Source: Polytrichum commune
Lineage: Eukaryota > Streptophyta > Polytrichopsida > Polytrichales > Polytrichaceae
Reading direction: 5' to 3'
NCBI GenBank assembly: GCA_950295325.1
Contig: OX485806.1
Coordinates: 47,301,169 to 47,365,168, forward strand
DNA length: 64,000 bases
Part shown: piece by piece, positions 52,839 through 64,000 of the stretch
How the letters are laid out: the number at the start of each line of letters is the position of its first letter
How positions within the stretch are numbered: the stretch's first letter is position 1
The notes under the pieces: generated by a model
Seen by the model: the letters and a program-made list of their open reading frames with translations, nothing else
Told to the model about the DNA's origin: nothing
Databases searched by the model: none
Made by a program: the position numbers and the translations under genes

Positions 52839-55037
52839 CTTCCCAAACCCTTAAGCTCTGATGCCTTGCAAATTAAATACGACTCTGCTGTGCCGATGTT
52901 GTCGACAGGAAAGCAAGCCTGCAACATCGTATCTTAACAATTTAGAATACCACTTAAGTATCTGCACTCGAGGTCACACGACTCTACTTGACTGAACTCC
53001 TTTTTTGAAACATTAGTGAAAATGAGGCCAAAAGTACTCAAAATTCAATAGGCCTCTGAAATGCGTACCCAAACCTGCAGGGGAGCATTAGTTGAAATGA
53101 CCACTGTGCGCATCACCTTCTCGCAGCAGAACAATATCAGCACCCGATTGCACCATTTGTCACAAATGTCGGAGTCGACGGTGGCCACGACGAATCACAC
53201 AACCGGCAAAGGCTGGCGACGGCCACGGTACCAACTTTATGATCGAAGGGTTCCTTGCCATCAGTGTGTATGTTTGACAAAGTTTTTGCAAGTATTTCAC
53301 TTTTGACACGCAAAAACTTGGGGAAAAAAAATGCACGTCAATTGACGCACAGTTTAGAAGTTGACACAAGCTGTGACTTGTGAAGAAGAAAAAACACATG
53401 TCAATTGACACGCTAAAAATTGAAATGACGAGTACTATTAGGCAATTCAGGTACTATAAATTACAGCTCAAGTATTCAAAAAACATAACCCATAATAGTA
53501 GGAGAATTTCCTACACTCACTCGCATACTTAAGTTCAACGTTGTTCTTGTAATTTCTTTTGTAACTGGGAAGGTTCTACAGTTGAGACGGTGATCAGAGA
53601 GGTGGTGAAGGCTAAGTACAAGGCTAACATGACCATTGTTCCGAGTCTCTTGCAGATGTATCTCAACACCTACTTTGTGCAAGTATGTGAATGAATTATT
53701 TGCCCCAACAGATCTCGAAGAATGATGCTATGGTTGGTTAAATATTGTGTTCATTCTAAGGCGTCTCAACTTCACACTAAGATGGATTGAGGTAGATTTT
53801 GCATATTGCAGAGATCCCCTTCAATTTGAATTTAATGTACAACGTACAATTCACAATGCATAAATTGAAGTTGGATTGGAAGTAGTATTATTGTTGGATC
53901 TGTGATTTGAATGTCATCAGTTGTGGCAACCCTCACTAGCTCCCCCTAATTAACTTGCTCATTTTTTTCAATTCTAGCAAGGGTCGCGAGCGCTAACCCT
54001 TCGCATTCCACCATACTAATGATTAGCTCTCTATACCGCGGAATTTAGTTTATAAGAGGGGTACCAACCCTCCTACTTTGCTTTTTGGACTCACCCCTTA
54101 ATCGGTAACCAATTCTTAGATGTGGACTTCCATCCATGGAAGTCCAATCTTATAATGATCATCGCGTTGCCCGAACAACCCGAACCATACTAGGCAACTA
54201 TGTCCTCACATTTGGCCAATGCCCATGTAGGCCGTGCCGTTCAGCCTCGGGTGGTTAGGCCACAACACCTCACTCATATAAGTCTCTAGAACTTTTGGCA
54301 GGGCCCCTATCCCACCGTCAAGAAACCTTTTGTTTCTCTACCAAGAGTTGGAGCCAAGTAGACATTTGCCCTTAGCCTCTGGGGCTAGAAGCCCCTAGCA
54401 GCTTCAGAACCCCATAACTTCCTTATGTGATCTCTGATGCTAACAAACGACCACTCCATCTCCATTTACGTTTTACGTAGATGTCGTTGGATTCTTTACA
54501 TGCCCCATTTAGGCATGTATTGAAGAAATCATTCTTGTTCAAACCTTGGCAGTCCCGGGAGCCACTCCCAGGCCACTGTTGTGTCAGGGCTCTATCGCAG
54601 GACAACACCCCACTCAAATTGCCATATCTCCTAGCTCACACTTCCAATTAAGATGTTTTTGAGCATTCTAAAATTCACATGACATAAGCTACTCATAGCT
54701 GATGGTTTTACCCTCATGCCTTCTAAACTCCATGGATGGGAGGCGTTTCCAACGCCCAGGGCCTTCACCCACACTAAGATCACTTGGGCCCTCTCACCAA
54801 CAACACCACAAGTCCCGGGTGTCACTCTAGGGTTTCCCTTGTGCCCATGGTGTTTTAGGCACTCCTCATGAAGAAGTGCATGACATCAGCGATCACAAGT
54901 CCTTAAAGTTCATCATGTATTCTAGGCCATCGGTATATAATCCATTATGACCAATTGCATCGCTTACATGTGTGATAGATACTTTTGTATGGCCTTAGTT
55001 ACTTGAATTGAAGTTTTAAAAATAAGAGGAGATCTAT
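52839..55037. other. Intergenic stretch upstream of the BCL7-like gene
   Basis: GC is higher at about 53060-53240, consistent with a promoter or 5' leader. A motif GTCAATTGAC occurs twice near 53335 and 53400. The C/T-rich region 53930-54870 has short internal similarities (AGTCCCGGGNNNCACTC at about 54551 and 54812). No gene is recognised. Confidence 0.5.
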
Positions 55038-55045
55038 AGTGCTTT

Positions 55046-55459
55046 CACGGGGGGTGTACTTCATTGTCAAGTTGAACACCACGTGCGATAAAACAAAATC
55101 TATTTTTCACATAAAGCATCACCAAAATGGTTCCAAAGTTTATGATTTTTTTTTCATGAGTAGATATACATAGTATCTATTACATAGTAAAAATTGGTAA
55201 CCAAATTTGATGATTTGTTTTTTTATAAAACATACCGTTTCTAACTAGAATGACGCAACATTGAACTAAACAAATTACTATAAAAAATGAAGATGACTAG
55301 AAATTTCAAAAAAAATATACAAAAGATATTATCAATGATTATGTGTATGTAGAAAAAATATCATAATTTTAAAAATTATCTATAGCATGTAATATAGGGT
55401 AGCAAAATTTTATCGCACGTGGTTATGAAATGTAAGGGGGTGTGACCCCCCCCCCCGTG
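55046..55459. mobile_element. hAT-like MITE, 414 bp, TSD agtgcttt
   Basis: Inverted ends CACGGGGGG..CCCCCCGTG are flanked by a perfect 8-bp duplication, agtgcttt (55038-55045 and 55460-55467). A second inverted block, ACCACGTGCGATAAAA, lies about 40 bp inside each end. The 8-bp duplication and the CACGG start fit hAT-type elements. It is AT-rich and non-coding between. Confidence 0.85.
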
Positions 55460-55889
55460 AGTGCTTTGTTTGATTGAATATTGGAAAAATTAATCGTCTC
55501 AACTCAAGATGATTTGATTTTTGAGGTCTTGCATAGGAAAAAAATCCCTTTCAATTGAGTTTAATATACAATGTGATATTCTCATTGATTAAATGCAATG
55601 CTTGAATTGACGTAAGATTGGAATCAGTGGTGTTGTTGAGTATGTAAAATTCTCATTGATTAAATGCAATGATTGAATTGACGTTAGATTGAAATCGATA
55701 TTGTTGTTGAATCTATGAGTGGAATGTTACCAGCGTTCATAATGCCTTAAAGTTCCCTTAATTTGTCCCGATATCTAGAATAATGGTAGATATTCCACTC
55801 TCACCAATGGTACCATCTACATTCCTTCTAGATACTATGTTTTGGTCAGTTCTCACCTAGTTCAATTTCCAGTCATTTAAATTGATTAA

Positions 55890-57000
55890 CCTCAAGCCAC
55901 GTTTGGTTGTCTAAACAACCCGTTCAGCCAAGCCATCCGCCTCCGGACGATCCCGAAAGGTGTTGCGGTGATCTTTGATTGCCTTAGTACACAATTCCTC
56001 AAAAACACCGAGGAACTCCCTCCCTTGGTCCATCAATACCTCAGCCGGTGCTCCAAAATGTGCCAACACACGATCCAAAAAGGTGGTCGCAGCCAACTCT
56101 GCAGAGTTTTGGGGTAAGGCAACATGCTCAATCCACTTGCTAAAATGCTCCACCATCACCAACACGTACTTTGCTCCACGTGGCGTGACGACCAACGGTC
56201 TCGCAAAATCCAGCGACCAACGGTAGCCCTATCCCATGATAGGTAAGGGTTATAACTGAGGTGACAAGGTGTTAAAACTAGACATGACCCGGTCACAAAC
56301 TTCACACCTCCCAATATAAGCAGTTACCTATTGATACATGCCAGTCCACCAATATTGGCCACGCAACATCGAATGTGTTATGCATATGTTAAAATGGCCA
56401 AGTTCCTCATGCACTTGTCGCACCAAGGAAGCCCTTTGATCCGGTCTAGGGACAATACGCCTTGTCCCATCCGACCACAATTGAAATAACAAATCATTCT
56501 CCCAACGGAACCTTGTTATTCGATGTCCAATCCTATCCCTTTCCATTGCCAATGTAGACGAAGGAAAGGTCCCGTGCTGAAGCTTATGTAATACGGGAAG
56601 ATCCTCCCATATATCCGTAATAGTTTGAGGTCGATCAGTCTCATCATCCGAGCCCTGTATCGGAACCTCAATCGCCGCACCAGAAAATAAAGTGAGATAA
56701 GCAACCGCGTGCCAACTTGGAACCGCCTCTCGATCACAATCTCCATGCCACATGGTCCCGGTTAAGTCCTCATCCGAAAGACTTGAATTGCGTGAGACTC
56801 CATCTGCATCCAGATTGGTAATCTCAACACGATGCACACCTCAAAATCATATTCTTGGAGCAACAAAGCCCATTTGGCGAGCTTGCCAATATGCTTATCC
56901 GACTCCATGAGCCACCGTAATGGCTGATGGTCAATCACTAAAGTAAAGTGTTGACCATAAAGATATGGCCGGAAATGAGCAATAGCCCACACCGCCACGA
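55890..57000 (-). pseudogene. GypA-3 RNase H end and integrase N-terminal part
   Basis: Frames 56998-56762, 56837-56328 and 56195-55911 carry DHQPLRWLMESDKH, the linker SDDETDRPQTITDIWEDLPV, the zinc domain (HEELGHFNICITHSM, with the second His region altered) and the core VMVEHFSKWIEHVALPQ, VLMDQGREF and RPEADGLAERVV. The usual HPEAD is RPEAD. The region around the first catalytic Asp is out of frame. The copy ends right after the catalytic Glu region. Confidence 0.8.
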
Positions 57001-57221
57001 ATGTTTCTCCCTCATAAGATGAATAATTGGCCTCCGTCGTATTGTTACTACGCGATGCATAAGCAACAACATACTCCTGGCCAAAAAGTCATCATTTTGA
57101 GTGAAAACTGCTTCAAACCCAATGAGCTCCAGTCCATATGCAACTGGAAAAATTTATAGACATTTGGACGTCGAAGCATTAGAGCCGTACTTAGTCTCTC
57201 CTTCAACGTTTCAAATGCATC

Positions 57222-58270
57222 TTATTGTTCACGACCCCAAATCCAAGGTTGGTCCTTGCTCGAGAGAATGGTGAGAGGCTTGGCGATCAAGCTAAAGTTC
57301 TTGATGAAGCGTCGATAGTAATTTGCCAAACCCAAGAAAGTACAAAGTCTCCGCACATCGACTGGTGTCGGGATCTTTTGCAAGGCATCCACCTTAGCTT
57401 GTTGCATCCCAAGACCTCCTGGAATAATCATATCACCTAGGTATGCCAGTCGGTCATGAAAAAACTTTCACTTGCCATAGTGTAAGCGTAATCCCCACCG
57501 CTGCAAGCGTTAAAAAACGGCTTGCATGTGCCTAACATGCTCATGTGGTGTCCTGCTCAAGATTATCATGTCATTAATATAACACCGAGCAAATGGCAAG
57601 CCAGAGAGGACTTGGTCCATCACTTTCTGAAACTCAGCAGCTGCATTCTTGAGGCCAAATGGAAGAAACTTCCAATGGTAGAGTTGATCCTTCCCATCTT
57701 GATCAACTCCCCAGAATGCAGTCTTCACCCGGTCTCCCACAAGTAATGGGAGTTGGTGATAGCCAGATCTCAAGTCCAAGGTGCTAAAGACTCAAGCAAA
57801 TCCGAGGGCATCGAACAACTCCTCCGGGATTGGCATGGGATACTAATCCGACTTGGTCTTCTGGTTAACCAGATGGTAATCCCCGCACATCCGCTTCTCC
57901 TTCCAATTGCCAAAGATATCATTCTTTGATGGCATAACCGTAGCACAAGTATTCTCCCCATTGGAGAGTTCGATTAGCCTTACTGCCAAGAGCTCTGGGC
58001 AACGAGCCTGAACGCCAATCCGCTCGGAAACACTAAGCCTATAAGGTCTCCAAAATGGGATGGTCGTCCTCTAATTGAATGTGGATGGGTTTTCCTTTAT
58101 AACCTTCAAGATCTTCAAGGCTAAAAGCAAAACACCTACGGTACGAGCGAATAAACGCTCGTACTTTCCGTGCCTCAACACCAATGAGATGAGGGCCTAA
58201 ATACAATGGTCAATCATCAAAAATTTTAGTCTTCCTTTCCACCAGAGGAGAGCCACCTAGTGTTGGCACG
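57222..58270 (-). pseudogene. GypA-3 reverse transcriptase
   Basis: RT segments occur in several frames: MCGDYHLVN-type sequence near 57880, LRSGYHQLPLLVGDRVKT and FGLKNAAAEFQKVMDQV at 57779-57600, then RCYINDMIILS. The catalytic YIDD is altered to YIND (Asp to Asn). The thumb region (57431-57222, VDALQKIPTPVDVRRLCTF) continues into RNase H. Confidence 0.8.
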
Positions 58271-58599
58271 GACTCTAACTGCTACTGAGAGGAGGGGGCA
58301 TTAACCATGCCCCCAACCTCCATGCTAGCAATAGAATCCATCCCCTCTTCATCACCACCAATATGTGATGATGAAGCCACCACCGGAGGTGAAGAAACCA
58401 AAGCAGTATAAACATGTTGAGCTCGAAGATCCTCTATCACCTGCTGCTCGAATCGAAAGATTCGTTCGGCTTCTCCAACCATGACCTCAATTCCTTCCTC
58501 CATGGATGTAGATTGTTTTGTCCCCTGACCATAATCCTCTGCCCCCAGAGATAATAATTGGTCACCATGATGTCGTTGCAAGGCATAAACCAACAGTCC

Positions 58600-59560
58600 A
58601 CACCATGGTATGAAGATCCATGGTTTGGCCCAACACAAAGCGTCGTTGGCCCTCAGAAAGGCCAAGAGTTGCGGCGGTACTAGTGCGGAATCCCATGGCA
58701 CGTTCCATTTCGTCAACTAAACGTTCGGTGTGGGTTTTGGTGTTAGCATCCCACACCATACCCGGCCCCTGATCGCGGAAGGCGAATGACTATGGAAACG
58801 TCATAAAGGTAGGAAAGACCCTCCGTGGTGCCCCCACTTTGTTGACCAATGCCAACGGGGGTAAATCATCTCGCACAACCGGCAAAGAGGTCCAGTTTGG
58901 ATCCAAGATGTCATCCCTTTTTTATCAAAAGGTGGAAGCACTGCAAAAAATGCTGCAGCTAAAGTAGATGACAGTGCGAGGTTGGTCCAAATCCATCGAG
59001 GCCGGTGGGCATGAGAACCAATGCTCGCGGCATCCACAAAAATGGGATCTCCAAGGTGTTGATGAACATAAATACCGCCTTTCAACACCTTGTCCCGAGA
59101 GTCTCCCAACAAAGGTACATGCTCAAATAGATACCATGGAGGGGAAGGTTGGTGGGAAAACCAACACTGCATGAGGCGGATGAGGTCCCAAAATATACTA
59201 GACCTAGGATCCTCAGGACCTCAGCATGCTCCAACACGTGAATGGCCCTGGCATGGCCATCCCGCAATCACCAGATCAATGAGGCCCAACCTTCGCAAGT
59301 CTTCCTCGTTGATAAGTGTAACATCACGAGGAAGACGTCCAAAGCACCCACGGATGGCAGTCGGATGAAGTTGATGTGGGTACAACACCAGCAACTGATG
59401 TAAATGGTGATGCGTCACACAAATCGAGATAGAACTGTTGTCGACATAGATATATTGTCGAACGGTGAGGCCAACTTCCAACACGGCCGCCAATCCCATC
59501 CCAATGCCCCCAAACAGTTCCACCAAAATAAACCCCGCGTCTGACGGCCGTCATAAAATG
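58600..59560 (-). pseudogene. GypA-3 DNA cytosine-5 methyltransferase domain
   Basis: Motif I reads MVELFGGIGMGLAAVLEVGL, followed by YIYVDNS. Motif IV is LVIAGWPCQGHSRVGAC, with the catalytic Cys codon at 59251-59253, then a TGA where GypA-1 has CGA (GRGLEDPRS). Further down are LFEHVPLLGDSRDKVLKGG (motif VI ENV altered to EHV) and HAHRPRWIWTNL. Motifs IX-X (VDEMERAMGF, RRFVLGQTMDL) are in the frame 58759-58562. The core signature motif IV is intact in sequence although the frame is broken. Confidence 0.85.
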
Positions 59561-59835
59561 GGATGTGTCAATGCCGATGGGGCATCCGGTATGACCGATG
59601 TCCTAGGAGTGAGAGAGAGGACAATGTCCTCACACCTCCGGAATAGCTTAGCGGAATCGCGCCAAGGAGAAAGGGGATCCTTAGGATGGAGCACCAATGC
59701 ACCCTTAGGTGCTATATCCCGTTGATCGTCTGTACTCCCCATGAATGCTAATGATTCCTCCAACAATGTGGAACCATAAGGTAAGGTGTCCACAATAGCA
59801 CCACATTCATAAACCATGGATAATGGTGCTATGGC

Positions 59836-60174
59836 CAAGTGAGAATAAATGAGTCAAACACTTATAAGAGCTCTAAATCTCTCTTCAAATGTACACAATG
59901 AGTCAAGTTATCTCTCACTCCACAACGGGAGAATCCAAGAGTGTAAGTAAGGGGAGAAGAACTCAAGATTTATTGCAAAACCATATAATCTTCACCTCAC
60001 ACAAGCTCTCTTCATACACTCACTCACAAGACTTGACTTGACAAAAATGCCAAGCCAAAGAGAAGGCTCCTCACTTAGGAATCTTCCTCTCCACAACTAA
60101 GATTCATCCATCCAAATCTAAATGGATGAAACTCAATGGATAAGGTGTGGTCACCGACGCCGCATACCGTGACA
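59836..60174 (-). mobile_element. GypA LTR start fragment joined to GypA-3
   Basis: It starts TGTCACGGTATGCGG at 60174 and matches about 340 bp of the LTR starts at 12217, 21341 and 25479, then breaks into the GypA-3 linker at 59835. Confidence 0.8.
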
Positions 60175-63100
60175 AATGCTTTTCATGATGAAGCTATATG
60201 GTTTCATTTTTAACCCATACAAGTGTATCTTTGCACTTTGCATTGTTGTTTAGAATTCACATGTTTGGGATTTTTTGTTCTTATTCATTCTATATTTACC
60301 ACGTTAACTTCAAATTGTCACATCTTAGCATATAGATATCTAATCTTTGTCTTTGAATTATATTCAGGTCATCATATAAAATTGCAGTATTTTTATCATT
60401 TTTTGTTCTTTTTTTTGCATATGTCTTAAACTTTTCAATTTTACTCTAAGCTCAACTATAGTCTACACCATTTCTCATCCTTCATATTTCATCCACTTAT
60501 TGCTTGCATTCTCATTTTGCCAAACATTATTCATTTTATTTATTAAACCTCACTCACACACATTTTTTTATTTTTTTTTACATACATCCACATGCACATC
60601 TATATACAATCAAATTTTGGCATAATCACATTGCACTACTCATATTCAAAAAGATATATTTCATTATCATGGGTGATAATATGAGTTTGCACACTACATT
60701 GCCTCACATTTAGTCCTTTCGCAAGTGATAATGCTATCACTTATCTTTAGCACTATACCAAAATTAAAATTAACAAGTTGTAATTATATGTTTAGCATGT
60801 CTTTCTATATTACCTATAGCATTTTTTGTTTGCAGCCAATTGCTAGAAAACATTCTTTGAAAATGGCATGGTTGTCATCTTAGGCAAAAATCTCTTGATA
60901 ATCATCTTTGATAAATGGCTATAATTTTTTCTACATGCCCATTGCTTGCTATTAATGCAGACAACCCATGCTCATCTCACTATAGCATTTTAATAGTATT
61001 TTAAGTGCAAGAAATAAAAAATAAAATTTTCATTTGATATGTAGCCTAAAATTATAATCTACACGTTCATTGAAATTTAATGGCTATATGGAAAGGTAAA
61101 AGGTTGCAAAAATGTGTAACCTTATTGGGAATCAAGAATATATTATGAAGTTCTCATATGGGACTTATTACCATGAACATTAAATCCATAAATCGGATAT
61201 TTTTGAAGGTTTGAAATAAATTATGCCCATAGTTTGGGATGTTAAGTTAGTGAACGCAAAGAACATCGGGAACATTATGAAATAAAAACATAACATTTTG
61301 CGTTGAATTCTTTTGTGATAAATATATGTTTTCATATTTAAATTAATCAATAAATCTTATTCAAAACATGCATAAAATGGAATATTCAAAAACAAAAAAT
61401 TACATTACTAGATTTTATAGAGCTCAACTACCTCCGGTTGTTTCTAGGGTTGACCGTATTGTAGTGACTTAGAACGTCGTCCGGATTAAGATGATTAATC
61501 TACCTAATTTTGTAATCATTTGTTGTTGTCTTCCATTGCTTCCACATATGGTTTCTTTTGCTACATTGATAGATGTCTTAGATCCTCTTTTAGAAACTCC
61601 TATTCCTTGTGTTCATCATGATGGATTTTTACGTTTAACATAAAAAAAAATTGTTGTGATGAACTCTTCCCTTGGTGATATTTCTTCAAGTAATCACGTC
61701 CAACCAAATATTACACCTAATCATTAAACTTGGTCGTATTTAACTTTCTACAAATATTGGGTTCTTTATGTGCCATAGTGTTACATCTTAGCATTAATCT
61801 AGATCTTGATAATTTCTCATTGTGTATTTGTAATGTTGCATCTCTTAATGTACCGCAATTCTCTTTTAAATCTAGGTGTTACTTCTTATTTTTGATAAAA
61901 ATCATGTTAATTTCTCTTTGTGCATCATAGTATTCTACCTTTTCATGTGCCACAATTGTTTTTTTTTCCTTTTTTGAGACTTCTTTGTAGTAATAGGAGT
62001 ATTATCTTACTCTATGACTTATTTTTTTCAATTTGTATCGGATATCCATACTTTTAATTCAAGTGTTACTTCAATCCTTTTGTTATAGGAACCAAGTAAC
62101 TAAATAACTTCAAATAATTTTGTTTGTCGTTGTAAACCCATGTAGTTTTAGTAATCTAAGTATTTATTATCATTGTAGAATTAGGTGAATAATTTGTAAT
62201 TCAAATTCCTATATCCATATAGATATCAAGTTTTAGGTGTCAAATCTCCAAGTGATAAGTTATCTTTCGCCAAATAATTCAATAGCCAAATAACAATTTT
62301 TTTTCCCAAGTAGCTAAGTGGCCAAGTAGCAAGTTTTCTCCTCTCTTCCAAATAACTAAGTACCAAAGTAACCAAGTTGTCAAGTAACCACGTAGTCATG
62401 TAACTAAGTGGCCAAATCACTAAATAACCAAGTAACCAAGTAACCAACTAGCCAACTAGCCAAGTGATCCAAGGAATTTATTTATAAGTATCCAAAAACC
62501 AAGTAGTCAAGTAATCCAAGTGAGTTTTTAAAAATAACCAAATAACCAAGTATTCCAAGTAACTTTTCTTTAAATAACCAAATTAACCAAGTAGTCAAGT
62601 ACACCAAGTAATGATTTTACAAGTAGCCAAGTAACCAAGTGGCAAAATAATTATGTAAGCGGATAACCAAGTGATCAAGTAATTATTTTATTGGTAACCA
62701 AGTAATGAAATAACAAAATAATTTTTTTCAATTTTTTTTTCTTTTGATTATCATTTCTATCCGCTTATTTGTAATTAATCTTGACGACATTTCCTTCCGA
62801 AATAACATAGGGGGCGATCAATTTAATAACACCAAAGTTGTTGTTGAACATTCTCTTACCATGTAGGGAAGATTTTTTTTCCACAAGGATAACAAAACTT
62901 GTATTAAAAAAATTTCAATTCTTGAAGAGGAATTTGTGCTTCATTCTCTTGGAACTTATGGTTTATTCTTAATTTCTCAAGCCTTCTTTATAAAATAGTT
63001 GTTTCTTTTAATAACTTTCTAATACATTACAATATTGTCAATGCGGAATTACAATTATATGAGCTTTAGTTTGTTTAGCGCATTCATAGTTATTGGCAAT

Positions 63101-64000
63101 TTAATTTTATAAATATTCATAATATATCTTAAATTTATCTAAAAATATTTACATCCTATTTTAATATATTAAATATTTTTTCATTTTTGTCAATTATTGT
63201 TTTTATACATTATGTGATAGCTTAAGTTGGATTCTTGGTTAGAGTGTCAAAGATATCATAGTAGCATTTTTTCTCACATTTATAGGGTAATAATAAAAGT
63301 AGGATAATGATGATTTCCAATTATCCTTCAGTGAAGGTTCAAATATTTTTTACATTATTCTCATTTTGTTTAGAATAATTAAGTTATGATTATTTGACTC
63401 CTTAGATATTGTGGGATTGTTCACATCATTTTGATTAAGTGATAGTCACTTCTATTGGAAATAGTTGAAAACATATTTATAATTTAATTGTTTTGATTTT
63501 TAATGACATGTCAAAATATCAAGTATTTTTTAAGTTAAAAAACTTATGGTAATGAAAACAAATATGATAAATAGGTGAGAGATAAGCGTAAGAGGTAAGT
63601 GGTTTGCTATGTGGCTAACTAATTCCAAGTATCCTTTTAATTTTAAATATTTTTCTAAAGGCGAATGTGGCCCACTAACTATGCAAGTGGCTTACCAATT
63701 AATTGGTGGAGTTTCTAGCCATTCAAGGATCCACAATTGAGTGATGGCTATATTGATCAAGATAAGCCCTAGGTTGGTGAAGTCTCAATACCTTCGTGGT
63801 ACCCGAATTGATGACCGGTCGAAACCTAGGTCGATGGTCGGTCGATATCCAGGTTAATGATGTGATATATGTGGCCCATGGATTTTAATTATCTACTTTC
63901 TCCTTGTGCAATCGGTGTTGGATCCCCTTGTTTGTAACCACATTGGACATCTTCAACTATCATATGTCTTTTGTGTTGGCCACATTTTGTAACAAAATGT
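60175..64000. other. AT-rich stretch without recognised genes
   Basis: No frame shows a known domain. The segment 61415-61500 is shared in inverted orientation with 46625-46715. Confidence 0.6.
62230..62720. repeat. Degenerate CCAAGTAA minisatellite
   Basis: Words such as AACCAAGT, AGCCAAGT and GATCAAGTAA recur every 8-20 bp over about 490 bp. The open frame on the complement (rich in WLL, YLV) is a product of the repeat. Confidence 0.8.

Larger units (their letters stand above)
55890..59835 (-). mobile_element. GypA-3, internally deleted and 3'-truncated copy
   Basis: On the minus strand it runs from the linker before the methyltransferase (59835) through methyltransferase, RT and RNase H to the middle of integrase, where it stops at about 55890. 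Upstream it is joined directly to a 340-bp piece of GypA LTR (59836-60174), so Gag and protease are deleted. The PHD tail is absent. Sequence is close to GypA-1 and GypA-2. Confidence 0.85.

Noticed and set aside
62226-62447. Hydrophobic open frame on the minus strand
   Set aside because: It is produced by the CCAAGTAA minisatellite.
1-64000. CRISPR arrays, bacterial operons, rRNA genes or integrated pararetroviruses
   Set aside because: No regular spacer-repeat array apart from the palindrome and tandem repeats, no ribosomal RNA signatures, and no movement or coat protein motifs beside the RT genes.

Overview
This window reads as nuclear DNA of a streptophyte (land plant or charophyte alga) with a large, repeat-rich genome. 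It holds Ty3/gypsy and Ty1/copia retrotransposons of plant type, solo LTRs with 5-bp target duplications, hAT-like MITEs, and spliced genes with GT..AG introns and long AT-rich gaps. I see no bacterial, organellar, tRNA or rRNA genes. The lineage cannot be fixed by eye; a non-seed plant or charophyte is a guess from the kind of retroelement found.

Layout. (1) 1-2746: the 3' end of a CCGG-rich retroelement (family A) that ends exactly where a gypsy fragment resumes. (2) 2747-25479: a nest. A minus-strand gypsy element, GypA-1, is split into 3863-9671 and about 22165-25479. Between the halves lies a GypB-type LTR (9672-10394 and 21342-22115), and inside that LTR sits a second, nearly complete GypA-2 (12220-21341). 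Solo LTRs and a hAT MITE interrupt them further. (3) 25480-35071: a plus-strand gypsy element, GypB-2, whose 3' LTR hosts two solo LTRs of its own family. (4) 35072-44400: AT-rich tandem repeats, a copia LTR and a spliced but decayed multidomain host gene on the minus strand, with a DGQH motif, a coiled coil and an FCP1/NIF phosphatase domain. (5) 45567-46317: a copia remnant. (6) 49804-52838: an apparently intact host gene for a BCL7-like SWI/SNF subunit. (7) 55046-55459: a second hAT MITE. (8) 55890-60174: a third GypA copy. (9) 60175-64000: AT-rich DNA without recognisable genes.

Main discovery. The GypA family encodes, in one polyprotein direction, Gag (two CCHC knuckles), an aspartic protease, a DNA cytosine-5 methyltransferase, reverse transcriptase, RNase H, integrase and, in the two copies that reach that far, a C-terminal PHD zinc finger. 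The methyltransferase is seen in all three copies. In GypA-2, protease and methyltransferase motif I share one uninterrupted 395-codon frame, so the methyltransferase is a fused polyprotein domain and not a chance neighbour. Cytosine methyltransferases inside retrotransposons have been reported in dinoflagellates and charophytes (de Mendoza and colleagues, 2018). The combination with a PHD finger deserves attention.

Other points. Four introns of the FCP1-like gene each carry a near-perfect 22-bp palindrome. Most of that gene's premature stops are TAG codons explicable by one C-to-T transition in a CAG (CHG) context, the expected scar of CHG methylation. All retroelement coding regions here are broken by stops or frameshifts, so no copy looks autonomous.
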